The notes under the pieces: model-generated | Told to the model about the DNA's origin: nothing | What the model saw: only the letters and a program-made list of their open reading frames with translations | Databases searched by the model: none | Shown: positions 33,119-42,293 of the stretch, one piece after another | Layout: every line of letters begins with the position of its first letter | How positions within the stretch are numbered: the first letter of the stretch is position 1 | Source: Terripilifer sp031921685 | GTDB taxonomy: Bacteria; Pseudomonadota; Alphaproteobacteria; Rhizobiales; Beijerinckiaceae | Assembly (NCBI RefSeq): GCF_031921685.1 | Contig: NZ_JAPDHU010000004.1 | Span: 372,001 to 436,000, forward strand | Reading direction: 5' to 3' | DNA length: 64,000 bases | Program-made: the position numbers and the translations under genes

Positions 33119-35116
33119 ATGACCCCTCCAGCCAATCCGCCGCCGCGCACCAATGCGCGCCGCGAGGCAACGCTTGCTGAAACCGTCCGGCATCTCTGGC
33201 CCTATGTCTGGCCGACGGACCGGCTCGACCTGAAAATGCGCGTCCTCGGCGCGATGGTTCTGCTGCTCGCGGCGAAAGTGGTCACGATTCTCGTGCCCTA
33301 TTCGTTCAAATGGGCGACGGATGCTCTGGCTCATCCGGGCAGCGCCAACGTACCTCTGCCGGCCATTCTCGCCGGGCCGATCGTCATCTGCATCATCTAC
33401 GGTCTGCTGCGCATTTTCATGCAGCTCTTCACCCAGGCGCGCGATGCGCTGTTTGCCGCCGTCGCCATGCATGCGGTGCGCCGTCTGGCCAACGAGGTCT
33501 TCGTCCATCTGCACGACCTGTCGCTGCGCTTCCATCTCGAACGCAAGACCGGCGGCCTGACGCGCATTCTCGAGCGCGGCCGCGAGGCGATCCAGCAGAT
33601 CGTGCGCATGAGCATGCTGACGGGCGTGCCGACAGTCGTCGAATTCGCGCTCATCCTGGGCGTGTTCTACTTCGCCTTCGATTGGCGCTACATGCTGACG
33701 ATCAGCATCATGATCGTCGTCTATCTCTGGTTCACGCAGGTCGCTACCGACTGGCGCATTTCGATCCGCCGCGACATGAACGAGAGCGATACCGACGCCA
33801 ATGTGAAGGCGATCGACTCGCTGCTCAACTACGAGACCGTGAAATATTTCAGCGCCGAGAAGCGCGAGGCCGCGCGCTACGACAAGTCGATGGCGCGTTA
33901 CGAGAAGAACAGCATTTCGAGCTATGTTTCACTTGCCGTGCTGAACTCGGGCCAGGGCATCATCTTCGCCGCCGCGCTGTCGATCGTGATGATCCTATGC
34001 GTCATCGGCATCCGCAACGGCACCAATACGATCGGCGATTTCGTTCTTCTGAACGGGCTGATGATCCAGCTCTACCAGCCGCTCAATTTCATGGGCATGG
34101 TCTATCGCGAGATCAAACAGGCGACCATCGACATCGAGCAGATGTTCGACGTGCTGGGGCAGAAGCCGGAGGTCAAGGACAGGCCGGATGCTCAGCCCCT
34201 CAAGATCGCTCAGGGCACGGTGACGTTCGAAAAAGTCCAATTCGCTTATGACCCGGCGCGACCGATCCTCAAGGGCATTTCGTTCGAGGTGCCGGCCGGC
34301 AAGACCGTTGCTGTCGTCGGGCCGTCAGGCGCCGGCAAGTCGACGCTGTCACGGCTGCTGTTCCGTTTCTATGAACCGCAGAGCGGCCGCATCTTGATCG
34401 ACGGCCAGAACATCGCCGACATCAACCAGGAGTCTCTGCGTGAGAAGATCGGCATGGTGCCGCAGGATACGGTGCTGTTCAACGAAACCATCGCCTACAA
34501 CATCCGCTATGGCCGCTGGGATGCGACGCAGGACGAGGTTGAGGCGGCCGCCAAACTGGCGCAGATCGACGAGTTCATTCGCACCGTTCCCGGCGGCTAC
34601 AAGGCTCAGGTCGGCGAGCGCGGCTTGAAGCTTTCAGGCGGCGAGAAGCAACGCGTCGCCATTGCCCGCACCATCCTCAAGGCACCACCGATTCTGATGC
34701 TGGATGAGGCGACCTCGGCGCTCGATTCCTTCACCGAGCGGGAAATCCAAGGGGCGCTGGAACGGGTGGTCAAGGATCGCACCACCTTGGTGATCGCTCA
34801 CCGCCTGTCGACCATCGTGAACGCCGACGAAATTCTCGTGCTGGATAGCGGCGAGATCGTCGAACGTGGCCGGCATGAGGATTTGCTGGCCCTGGGCGGC
34901 GTCTATAGCGCCATGTGGAACCGTCAGCGTGAGGTCGATGAGGCGCAAGAGACCCTGCGTCGCGCCGAAGCCGCCGAAGGCAAATCCAATCACGTGGCGA
35001 TCAGCGGCGATCTCACCGAACTCATTCAGGAGACCGCTGCCGTGGTCAACAGCGACGAATTGAGCGATGACGAGAAGGCGGTGCGGCGCAGCGCGGCGAA
35101 TGAGAGCGCTAAATAA
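33119..35116 (+). CDS. Atm1/HMT1-type ABC exporter (fused permease and ATPase)
   Basis: Half-transporter of 665 residues forming a homodimeric exporter in the inner membrane; bacterial Atm1 homologues export glutathione-metal or persulfide conjugates. Six membrane helices in about residues 35-320, then the ATPase: Walker A at G401 (GPSGAGKST), signature LSGGEKQR, Walker B ILMLDEATSALD and H-loop IAHRLSTI. The TM segment QPLNFMGMVYREIKQATIDIE is typical of the Atm1/HMT1 branch. It may serve iron-sulfur cluster maturation or metal detoxification. No ribosome-binding site is obvious, but the ATG position fits the family. Confidence 0.92.
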   Translation: MTPPANPPPRTNARREATLAETVRHLWPYVWPTDRLDLKMRVLGAMVLLLAAKVVTILVPYSFKWATDALAHPGSANVPLPAILAGPIVICIIYGLLRIFMQLFTQARDALFAAVAMHAVRRLANEVFVHLHDLSLRFHLERKTGGLTRILERGREAIQQIVRMSMLTGVPTVVEFALILGVFYFAFDWRYMLTISIMIVVYLWFTQVATDWRISIRRDMNESDTDANVKAIDSLLNYETVKYFSAEKREAARYDKSMARYEKNSISSYVSLAVLNSGQGIIFAAALSIVMILCVIGIRNGTNTIGDFVLLNGLMIQLYQPLNFMGMVYREIKQATIDIEQMFDVLGQKPEVKDRPDAQPLKIAQGTVTFEKVQFAYDPARPILKGISFEVPAGKTVAVVGPSGAGKSTLSRLLFRFYEPQSGRILIDGQNIADINQESLREKIGMVPQDTVLFNETIAYNIRYGRWDATQDEVEAAAKLAQIDEFIRTVPGGYKAQVGERGLKLSGGEKQRVAIARTILKAPPILMLDEATSALDSFTEREIQGALERVVKDRTTLVIAHRLSTIVNADEILVLDSGEIVERGRHEDLLALGGVYSAMWNRQREVDEAQETLRRAEAAEGKSNHVAISGDLTELIQETAAVVNSDELSDDEKAVRRSAANESAK

Positions 35117-35122
35117 GCGCGC

Positions 35123-36112
35123 TCATTCGCCCTTGGCCTGCAGCAGTTTCAAAGCCCGCACGGCGGTCTCTTCGTCGACCAGTTTCTCGACCGGGATTTT
35201 CGTCTTCAGATAGCCGCGGCGGATGTAGAAATCTTGCTGGTCGAGCAGGGAGGCGACGACCACCTTGCCGTTCGGATTGACGTCCGACCAGGACGTGTCG
35301 GCGAAAATGGCGCGGTTCTTGATCGGCGCATATTTCAGAAAATAGTCGATGACCTCGTCACGGTTGGGACCGTTCTCGACTGCCTGCTGGAAATAGCGCG
35401 CGCCCTTGATATAGGCGGCGGTGAAACGGTCGAGCAGGCCGCGGTTCTTGGCGGCCCAATCGGTGTTGTAGATGAGGCCCGCGACCTCCATCTCCGGTTT
35501 GACGATATGATCGAGGCGCACCAGCATGGTAGCGCCATCGCGCATGGCGCCGCCATCGAAGGGCGGGATCAGCACGGCGGCGTCGATGGCGCCATTGGCC
35601 ATGGCGGTCAGCGTCTGCGGCATGGCGAGCGGCTTGGTATCGACATCGTCGAGCGTCAGCCCCACCGTCTCCAAGGCCTTGCCCAGTTCATATTCCGAGA
35701 AGCCACCGGCGGCCGTGGTGGCGATGCGCAGGCCTTTCAGATCGGCGACGGTCTTGACCTTCGCGTCCAGGCCCTTGCGCAGGATGATCTTGTGATGCGA
35801 GCGGATTTGCGCCCGGCTGAGGAAATAGCGTAGCGGCATGCCCTGGGCGAGCGCGTTGAAATAGGACACGCTGACGCCGCCGCCCATGATCGGAATATCG
35901 CCACGCACCACCATCGGCGTCATGTCCGAAGCGGTGCGGAACGAGGTCAGTTCCACCTCGATGTTCTGCTCTTTGAAATAGCCCTTCTCGATGGCGCAGA
36001 TGATCGGCCCGTCGCTGGTGTTAGGCACGGTGCCGACGACGATCTTGTCCGCCGCCTGGGCATTCCAGGCGAGAGCAGAGGCAAAGAGAGCGGAGAGAAC
36101 GAACCGACGCAT
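35123..36112 (-). CDS. ABC transporter substrate-binding protein, NMT1/SsuA-like
   Basis: Periplasmic binding protein of 329 residues with a signal peptide (MRRFVLSALFASALAWNAQA) and the NMT1/SsuA fold, seen in GPIICAIEKGYFKEQNIEVEL (residues about 36-56) and the hinge motif VADLKGLRIATTAAGGFSEY. Relatives bind taurine, sulfonates, nitrate or thiamine precursors. No cognate permease or ATPase is encoded nearby, and the upstream neighbour is a CrtI-like oxidoreductase in the same orientation, 150 bases away; a joint pathway is possible but unproven. Confidence 0.88.
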   Translation of the reverse strand: MRRFVLSALFASALAWNAQAADKIVVGTVPNTSDGPIICAIEKGYFKEQNIEVELTSFRTASDMTPMVVRGDIPIMGGGVSVSYFNALAQGMPLRYFLSRAQIRSHHKIILRKGLDAKVKTVADLKGLRIATTAAGGFSEYELGKALETVGLTLDDVDTKPLAMPQTLTAMANGAIDAAVLIPPFDGGAMRDGATMLVRLDHIVKPEMEVAGLIYNTDWAAKNRGLLDRFTAAYIKGARYFQQAVENGPNRDEVIDYFLKYAPIKNRAIFADTSWSDVNPNGKVVVASLLDQQDFYIRRGYLKTKIPVEKLVDEETAVRALKLLQAKGE

Positions 36113-36262
36113 ATGTTTCCTTCCTGAAAGCTATTGCATGGCACGAAGGAGCATGCGCGAACGATCGCGAATGGTGCATTCCTCCAGCCCAGCGGCATCT
36201 GGCGGCCGCTTGTTGAAGCTGACTATAGAACGCGGCGCTGGAACGTCCAGTGGGTTTGAGGC

Positions 36263-37882
36263 TCACGCCTCCTGCATCGCCCCAAGCGCCTCGTGCGCGT
36301 CCCAAGGCTTCCACCACAATTTCGCGCCGATGTCGCGGGCGATGAGGCCGGCGCTGATGTAGCCGGCACCGCCGGAGATGGCACCGCCTGGATGCGCCGC
36401 CGATCCACTCATATAGAGATTGGGAATAGGTGTGCGATAGCCGAAATGATTGAACATCACCTGTTCGGCGTTGAAGGCGCCCATGAAGATATCGCCACCG
36501 CGCATATTGATCATCTCCTGCGCATATTCCTTGGCGGTGTAGACATATTTGCCGAGAATCTTCTTGCCACTGACATTGGGCGCATAGCGAGCGAAGGTCT
36601 CGATGATCTTCTCGGAGAACTCTTCCTTGAAATCGTCCCAGCTTTGCGTGCCGATGTCGGGATCGAGCGGCATCACGTGCCAGGCATAGGTGGTGTGTTT
36701 GCCCGACGGCGCTTGGGTCGGATCGAGCAGGCTCATCGGCCCGGAGCCGAACTGGATGACCTTGGGAGCTTTGTTGGCGCGCACGTCGGTGAAGGCGGAA
36801 AACAAATCCTCCATCGTTTCCGCGCCCAGGCTCCATTTAAGCGCCCGATTGACGTTAGGGTCGAACTGCGCGGCGGTGAAATTTGGCGACTCCTCTAGTG
36901 CCAGATGGACGCCGAAGAGCGTCCAGCCAGTATATTGGAAGTCATCGAGTTTTCGCGTGAAAGCCTGCGGCAGTTGCGTACGCCCGATGAGTTTCTCGAA
37001 GGTCTGATGCACGTCAAGCGTCGAAGAAACGAACTGGCGCGCCCGCACGGTGCGCCCATCGGTCAGCGCGATGCCGGTGGCGCGTCCGCCTTCCACGACG
37101 ATCCTGTCGATGGCAACTTGCGGCTGGAAACGTCCGCCGGCGGCGATGAAGGTTTCCATCAGACCGCGTGCCAGATTGAAAGAACCGCCCTGACACAATT
37201 GATAGCCGCTTTGCAGATCGAAAGCCCGGATGATCGAGCCCATCGGGCTCGTCTTCGACATCGTGTCGACGAGCCAGGTGCCGAACAGCGAGACCTTGAA
37301 CAGGAAAAGCAGTTTGACGTGGTCGTTTTCGAACAATTCGTTGACCACATCGAGCGGCTGGCGCTGCGTCATCACCAGGAAGTCGCGTCCTCCAGCGGTG
37401 CGGGCCAGCAGCCGCTCGCGCTCGGCCTGCGGCAGCGGTTCGCTGTAGCGCTCGGGCAGAAAGATATCGCGGGTGATCTGTTCGGCCTTGCGGTTCCACT
37501 CGCGAAAGGTGCGCGCATCCTTCTGCGAAAAGCGGGCGACATTGGCGAGGGTTTCTTCGAGATCGCGGCCGAAGACCAAGGCCGATCCATCGAGATGCGG
37601 CTGGCCGAATTCATAACGCGGCGTGATGTAGGTGACGCGCTCGGCGAGGCCGAGATCCTTGAACCAGGGCGTCTCGCTGATGTGGAAATGATTGATCGAA
37701 TGCAGGTTGTGATAGAAGCCGGGCAGGGTCGCTTCCTTGGTGCACAGGCCGCCGCCATAATCGAGCCGTCGATCGACGAGGAGAATGTCGAGTCCGGCTT
37801 TCGCCAGATAGCTGCCGAGCACCAGTCCGTGGTGGCCGGCGCCGATGATGATGCCGTCATAGGTTCGCTCGAGCGCGGTCAT
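36263..37882 (-). CDS. NAD(P)/FAD-dependent oxidoreductase, CrtI/phytoene-dehydrogenase-like
   Basis: Flavoenzyme of 539 residues in the amine-oxidase/CrtI superfamily. The dinucleotide-binding motif IIIGAGHHGLVLGSYLAKAG is at residues 11-30 and the C-terminal FAD clasp is around SAAHPGGAISGGAGYISAG near 500. These families carry out desaturation, isomerisation or oxidation of hydrophobic substrates; the enclosed substrate cannot be named. No other carotenoid genes are present, so carotenoid synthesis is not implied. It is upstream of the NMT1-type binding protein in the same direction. Confidence 0.87.
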   Translation of the reverse strand: MTALERTYDGIIIGAGHHGLVLGSYLAKAGLDILLVDRRLDYGGGLCTKEATLPGFYHNLHSINHFHISETPWFKDLGLAERVTYITPRYEFGQPHLDGSALVFGRDLEETLANVARFSQKDARTFREWNRKAEQITRDIFLPERYSEPLPQAERERLLARTAGGRDFLVMTQRQPLDVVNELFENDHVKLLFLFKVSLFGTWLVDTMSKTSPMGSIIRAFDLQSGYQLCQGGSFNLARGLMETFIAAGGRFQPQVAIDRIVVEGGRATGIALTDGRTVRARQFVSSTLDVHQTFEKLIGRTQLPQAFTRKLDDFQYTGWTLFGVHLALEESPNFTAAQFDPNVNRALKWSLGAETMEDLFSAFTDVRANKAPKVIQFGSGPMSLLDPTQAPSGKHTTYAWHVMPLDPDIGTQSWDDFKEEFSEKIIETFARYAPNVSGKKILGKYVYTAKEYAQEMINMRGGDIFMGAFNAEQVMFNHFGYRTPIPNLYMSGSAAHPGGAISGGAGYISAGLIARDIGAKLWWKPWDAHEALGAMQEA

Positions 37883-38025
37883 GGATCGCCTCCTCCCTCA
37901 ACCGGCTCCGGTGCCGGTCGCCCTGTTGCAGGCCGTCTTTGCGTGCCGCCCGTTAACGAGTGCGACCGTGTGCCGACTGTAGGTTTGCGCGCCCGATCGC
38001 GTCCAGCGGCGCGATGCCCAGGGTC

Positions 38026-38039
38026 TTGATTCAGGTCAA
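38026..38039. promoter_or_regulatory. FNR/FixK-like box in a divergent region
   Basis: TTGAT-TCAG-GTCAA matches the FNR/FixK consensus TTGAT-N4-ATCAA at nine of ten positions. It lies 113 bases upstream of psd and 144 upstream of the CrtI-like gene, in a 269-base gap that otherwise holds no visible gene. Oxygen regulation of either gene is inference. Confidence 0.35.
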
Positions 38040-38151
38040 AACCGGGGATTTACCCCTGAATCCCTCCTTGGCCGTGACTTTAACCCGTTTCGGTGGCAAA
38101 AGACCGGCTCCACTCGCCCGCGCGGGGGCAAGATAGGACAAAGGCAGATTC

Positions 38152-38850
38152 ATGAGCATTTTGGACAGTGTACGCCGGCAGGTCACCCCCATTCACCCGG
38201 AGGGCTATCTGTTCATCGCCGGCTTCGCGATCGCGTCCCTGATTCTCTATTGGCTCTGGTCGCCGCTGGGCTGGATCGGCTTGGTGCTGACGCTCTGGTG
38301 CATCTATTTCTTTCGCGATCCGGTGCGTGTCACGCCGATCGATGAGACGCTGGTGATTTCGCCCGCCGATGGCGTCGTTTGTTCAGTCGGCTCCTTCGTG
38401 CCGCCGCCGGAATTGGGTCTCGGCGAACGGCCGATGAAGCGCGTCTCGGTCTTCATGTCGGTGTTCGATTGCCACGTGAACCGTTCGCCGGTGTCCGGCC
38501 GCATCCAACGCATCGCCTATAAGCCCGGCTTGTTCGTCAATGCCGATCTCGACAAGGCGAGCGAGGACAACGAGCGCAACGGCTTCGTCATCGAAACGCC
38601 GGCCGGGATTTTCGGCGTGGTGCAGATTGCCGGCCTGATCGCGCGGCGCATCGTCAGCTTCAGCAAGGAGGGCGACAGCGTGCAGCCGGGCGAGCGCATC
38701 GGCCTCATCCGCTTCGGCTCGCGTGTCGACGTCTATATGCCCGACACCGCGACTCCAACGGTCGATATCGGTTCCAAGACGGTGGCCGGCGAAACCGTCA
38801 TCGCGGATCTCGCGGCGCGCACGCCCCGCCGCGTCTTCCGTTCCGCTTGA
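38152..38850 (+). CDS. psd: Phosphatidylserine decarboxylase proenzyme
   Basis: Inner-membrane pyruvoyl enzyme that decarboxylates phosphatidylserine to phosphatidylethanolamine. The 232-residue proenzyme is of the short, Sinorhizobium-like type. Two membrane segments lie in residues 20-55; DCHVNRSPVSGRIQ is the conserved region around the substrate site. Self-cleavage should occur at G189-S190 in RFGSRVDVYMP, creating the pyruvoyl group on the alpha chain. It is ten bases upstream of pssA, its biosynthetic partner. Confidence 0.95.
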   Translation: MSILDSVRRQVTPIHPEGYLFIAGFAIASLILYWLWSPLGWIGLVLTLWCIYFFRDPVRVTPIDETLVISPADGVVCSVGSFVPPPELGLGERPMKRVSVFMSVFDCHVNRSPVSGRIQRIAYKPGLFVNADLDKASEDNERNGFVIETPAGIFGVVQIAGLIARRIVSFSKEGDSVQPGERIGLIRFGSRVDVYMPDTATPTVDIGSKTVAGETVIADLAARTPRRVFRSA

Positions 38851-38860
38851 GGTTGCCGTG

Positions 38861-39682
38861 ATGGACGATCCGTTGGCCACACCGGAGCAAACGCAGACAG
38901 GACAGCGGCGGCGCTTCTCGCGCATTCCGCTGCGCTATGTGCTGCCCAATCTGGTGACCTTGCTTGGCCTCTGTCTCGGCCTGACGGCGATTCGCTTCGC
39001 CATCGAGGCGCGCTTCGATCTCGCCGTCTATGCCATTGCCGGCGCGGCGGTGCTTGACGGCCTCGACGGCCGCCTGGCGCGGGCGCTGAATTCCACCTCG
39101 CGCTTCGGCGCCGAGCTCGATTCTCTGGCCGACTTCATCGATTTCGGCGTCGCCCCGGCGATGATTCTCTATATGTGGGCGCTCAACGACATCAAATCCG
39201 CCGGCTGGTTCGCGGCCATGGTCTATGCGGTGGCCTGCGCCCTGCGCCTGGCCCGCTTCAACGTGGCGATCGATGATCCCAACAAGCCGAAATGGGCCGC
39301 CCGTTTCTTCATCGGTATGCCTTCGCCCGCCGGTGCCATCGTCGTGCTGCTGCCGGTCTATCTCACCCATTCCCTGTTCGGCCTGGCCAGCGGCAAGGCG
39401 ATGGTGGTGATCCTCATCATTTACACTCTGCTGATCGCTTTCCTGATGGTCAGCCGCATTCCGCACCTGTCCGGCAAGGAAATGGGCCGGGTGCCGCGCG
39501 AATATTTCATCGTGGTGCTGTTTGGCGTCGTGGTCGCCATTCTGTTCCTCTACAGCTTCCCGATGGAGGTTTTGGCGGGGCTGAGCGTCCTCTATCTGGC
39601 CCATATCCCCTTCGCTTACCGGCGATATCGGGCCTTGCAGCGTGCCGATATCGAGGCCGCGGCGGTGGAGAACTCCCCCTGA
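38861..39682 (+). CDS. pssA: CDP-diacylglycerol-serine O-phosphatidyltransferase
   Basis: Integral membrane enzyme producing phosphatidylserine, the substrate of Psd. The 273-residue protein has about eight hydrophobic segments and the CDP-alcohol phosphotransferase motif D66-G-x2-D-G-R-x-A-R...G-x2-L-D-x3-D, seen as DGLDGRLARALN and RFGAELDSLADF. ATG 38861 has GAGG eight bases upstream; the frame is open upstream inside psd. psd-pssA is a common alphaproteobacterial operon order. Confidence 0.95.
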   Translation: MDDPLATPEQTQTGQRRRFSRIPLRYVLPNLVTLLGLCLGLTAIRFAIEARFDLAVYAIAGAAVLDGLDGRLARALNSTSRFGAELDSLADFIDFGVAPAMILYMWALNDIKSAGWFAAMVYAVACALRLARFNVAIDDPNKPKWAARFFIGMPSPAGAIVVLLPVYLTHSLFGLASGKAMVVILIIYTLLIAFLMVSRIPHLSGKEMGRVPREYFIVVLFGVVVAILFLYSFPMEVLAGLSVLYLAHIPFAYRRYRALQRADIEAAAVENSP

Positions 39683-39827
39683 TCCTTGCGAAAACGGGAT
39701 TTTGTCACAATTTCATGCATGACCATGCCGCCGCTGTTCACAAAACGGCAGCGTTGCAGTAATTTCCGCGCAATTTTCCGCAGCCGTCGGTTGCGGTCGG
39801 CCGTCTGGCCGAGATTGGACGAGGTTT

Positions 39828-40046
39828 ATGGCGAAAGAAGAACTACTTGAATTTCCGGGGTTCGTGACCGAACTCCTGCCGAACGCGACGTTTCGCGTGA
39901 AGCTTGAGAACGACCACGAAATCATCGCCCATACGGCAGGCAAGATGCGCAAGAATCGCATCCGCGTGCTGACGGGTGACAAGGTGCTGGTTGAAATGAC
40001 GCCCTATGATCTGACCAAGGGCCGTATCACCTACCGGTTCAAATAA
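39828..40046 (+). CDS. infA: Translation initiation factor IF-1
   Basis: Single OB-fold protein of 72 residues that binds the 30S A site with IF-2 and IF-3. The sequence MAKEELLEFPGFVTELLPNA and the conserved GKMRKNRIRVLTGDKVLVE and GRITYRFK ends are diagnostic. It is followed closely by maf and yacG, a conserved gene order in Hyphomicrobiales. Confidence 0.97.
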   Translation: MAKEELLEFPGFVTELLPNATFRVKLENDHEIIAHTAGKMRKNRIRVLTGDKVLVEMTPYDLTKGRITYRFK

Positions 40047-40083
40047 GCCCGATGGGGGGCGCCGCCCGCAGGGAGGCCCGCGG

Positions 40084-40725
40084 ATGACCGGGCACGAAAC
40101 GGCCGGTTGGCGGCCGAAACTGGTGCTCGCCTCCAGCTCGCCACGCCGCTTGGCGCTGCTGCAGCAGATCGGCATCGAGCCTGACGCGCTCATTCCCGCC
40201 GATCTCGACGAGACCCCGAAACGCAGCGAATTGCCCCGCACTCTGGCGACCCGGCTCGCCAGCGAAAAGGCGCAGTCCGCATCGAAGATCGCCGGCGCCC
40301 GCGATGGCTATGCCGATTGCTTCGTGCTGGCCGCCGATACGGTGGTGGCCGTGGGGCGGCGCATTCTGCCGAAATGCGAACTGGCCGAGGAAGCGGGCGC
40401 CTGCCTGCGGCTGCTGTCAGGGCGCACCCACCGGGTCTGGACCAGCATTAGCCTGATCACGCCGAAGGGTGCGGAACGGCGGCGGCTGGTGGAAACCCGC
40501 GTTCGCTTCAAGCGGCTGTCGGCCCAGGAGATGGAGGCCTATCTCGCCTCCGGCGAATGGCGCGGCAAGGCCGGCGGCTATGCCATTCAGGGCCTAGCGG
40601 GGGTGTTCCCGGTCAAGATCGTCGGCTCCTATTCGGCGGTCGTCGGCCTGCCGCTCGCCGAAACCATGGCCCTGCTGGCGGGCGAGGGCTATCCTGCCCA
40701 TATGTTCTGGCTGAACCGCATCTGA
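40084..40725 (+). CDS. maf: Maf-family nucleotide pyrophosphatase
   Basis: House-cleaning NTP pyrophosphatase of 213 residues (Maf/YhdE/YceF family) hydrolysing dTTP, UTP or modified nucleotides. Typical elements are LVLASSSPRRLALLQQIG, the catalytic Asp in LAADTVVAVG, and the SGEWRGKAGGYAIQGLAG substrate loop. Substrate preference is unknown. Located 37 bases after infA and 15 before yacG, so an infA-maf-yacG operon is likely. Confidence 0.95.
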   Translation: MTGHETAGWRPKLVLASSSPRRLALLQQIGIEPDALIPADLDETPKRSELPRTLATRLASEKAQSASKIAGARDGYADCFVLAADTVVAVGRRILPKCELAEEAGACLRLLSGRTHRVWTSISLITPKGAERRRLVETRVRFKRLSAQEMEAYLASGEWRGKAGGYAIQGLAGVFPVKIVGSYSAVVGLPLAETMALLAGEGYPAHMFWLNRI

Positions 40726-40740
40726 TTTTCGGAGCTGCCC

Positions 40741-40998
40741 ATGTCCGACAATAAATCGGGCAAGAAACCGGGATCTGACGATCTCGTTGCCAAATTCATG
40801 GCCGATGATGCCGCCACGACCGACCTCGGTCCCTGCGCCATTTGCGGCCGTCCGGCCACGCCGGAATATCGACCTTTCTGCACCCGTCGCTGCGCCGACG
40901 TCGATCTTGGCCGCTGGCTGCGTGGCTCCTATGCCATTCCAGCGGGCCGCGACGATGATGACGAAGAAGACGGCGAGGCCGTCGATCGCGACGCTTGA
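40741..40998 (+). CDS. yacG: DNA gyrase inhibitor / zinc-binding protein YacG
   Basis: An 85-residue zinc-finger protein; the E. coli homologue binds and inhibits GyrB. Zinc ligands are C-x2-C and C-x3-C in PCAICGRPA and FCTRRCADVDLGRWL. A disordered, acidic tail (DDDDEEDGE) follows. Its last 70 bases overlap the end of the converging FAD-monooxygenase gene, the acidic tail lying antisense to that gene's serine-rich C-terminus. Confidence 0.93.
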   Translation: MSDNKSGKKPGSDDLVAKFMADDAATTDLGPCAICGRPATPEYRPFCTRRCADVDLGRWLRGSYAIPAGRDDDDEEDGEAVDRDA

Positions 40999-42173
40999 AG
41001 ATCAAGCGCGCGCAGCGGTGCGCCAATGAGGCCTGTGACGATGGTCGCCAGCAGCGCTGGCGCCGGCCACAGCCGTGATAGAGGCCCCGCAACCCAGTCG
41101 CGCAGGAACGGCAGGATCGTGCTGTCCGATTGATAGACCGGCGTGAACAGCAGGCTCATCGCCTGATATATCTGCACATGCCGATGGCGCAGCGCGATCG
41201 CAGCCGCCGTCGCCTCATTCACGTTCCTATGCCGTCGCAGCGCCGTCGCCAGCGCGCAGGCATCGAGCAAGGCCATATTGGCGCCTTGGCCGAGCTGCGG
41301 GCTGGTCGAGTGCCAGGAGTCGCCGATGTGGATCAGGCGATCGGTCACGGGTTGCATCAAGGTGCGATGGGCATAGCGGGCAAAGGTGAGTTGATCGGGG
41401 GCCGTGATCGTCTCAAGCAGGCCTGATGTCTCCGGCCAAAGGTCGCGCACATCGTCCTTCCAGCGTTCCAGCCCGCCGTCGCGCCATGCTTGCAGACGGT
41501 CGGCGCGCAGCGACCAGAAGAAGGCGGCCTGTGGTGTGTTGGTGCCAGGCGGCGTGCCGATCGGCAGAACGCCAGCCATCTTGTTGGACCGCACATAGCG
41601 CTGTTCCAGCGCGTGGCCATCAAAGCCGTCGGGCCAGGGCAGGCTCGCCCAGAGCGCGCCATAGGCAAGTTCGCGTCCTGTCGGTGGCGCCAGGGGGCTG
41701 TAGGTGCCGAGCGTATCGATGATGAGGTCGAACGGCCCGTCGCTGCGGCCATCGCCGAAGGCGAGCCGCCGTCCACCATCCTGCACCGGCGCATCGATCA
41801 CCGTGCGTCCGGTTTCGATGGTGATGCCGGCGGCACGTGCCGCATCGTAGAGAAGGGCGAACAGCGTGGCGCGATGAATGCCGATGCCGTGTTCATCGCC
41901 CTTGAGCGCCGCATAGCGGACATCGAGCACGGTCTTGCCCGAGGGGATCGCCTTGCCGAACAGCCGGTCGATGCGGCTGCCTGCGGCGATGGTGGCGCGA
42001 TCGAGCCCCATCTGCCGCAGAACGGCCAATCCCGTCGGCTGGATGATCAATCCCGAGCCCAGCGGTCGCGGCGTCTCGAACCGCTCGAACATGACAATGC
42101 GATGGCCCTCGCGCGCCAAGAGCAGCGCACTGGCAAGTCCCGCGATGCCACATCCGGCAATGGCGATCAGCAT
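40929..42173 (-). CDS. FAD-dependent monooxygenase (salicylate hydroxylase-like)
   Basis: Class A flavoprotein monooxygenase of 414 residues. The FAD-binding motif IAGCGIAGLASALLLAREG is at residues 5-23 and the GD motif as LIHIGDSWHSTSPQLGQGA near 285. These enzymes hydroxylate aromatic rings with NAD(P)H and O2. The C-terminus carries a serine-rich tail encoded in the antisense of yacG and is probably dispensable. Divergent, 120 bases, from an orphan dipeptide/opine-type binding protein. Confidence 0.88.
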   Translation of the reverse strand: MLIAIAGCGIAGLASALLLAREGHRIVMFERFETPRPLGSGLIIQPTGLAVLRQMGLDRATIAAGSRIDRLFGKAIPSGKTVLDVRYAALKGDEHGIGIHRATLFALLYDAARAAGITIETGRTVIDAPVQDGGRRLAFGDGRSDGPFDLIIDTLGTYSPLAPPTGRELAYGALWASLPWPDGFDGHALEQRYVRSNKMAGVLPIGTPPGTNTPQAAFFWSLRADRLQAWRDGGLERWKDDVRDLWPETSGLLETITAPDQLTFARYAHRTLMQPVTDRLIHIGDSWHSTSPQLGQGANMALLDACALATALRRHRNVNEATAAAIALRHRHVQIYQAMSLLFTPVYQSDSTILPFLRDWVAGPLSRLWPAPALLATIVTGLIGAPLRALDLQASRSTASPSSSSSSSRPAGMA

Positions 42174-42293
42174 GGAGATGTCCCGGTCATGCCGAAGCTA
42201 TGGCAGCGCCAGCCAAGACAGACAAGCCCAGTCTGGCACGACTCCTGCTTCGTTCTTTTGCGCGCGTTGGGCGCCGCACGGAGAGGGGATTTC

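Noticed and set aside
41490..42293. A 268-codon N-terminal extension of the SBP_bac_5 gene
   Set aside because: It is antisense to the FAD-monooxygenase; a signal peptide and ribosome-binding site mark the true start at 42294.
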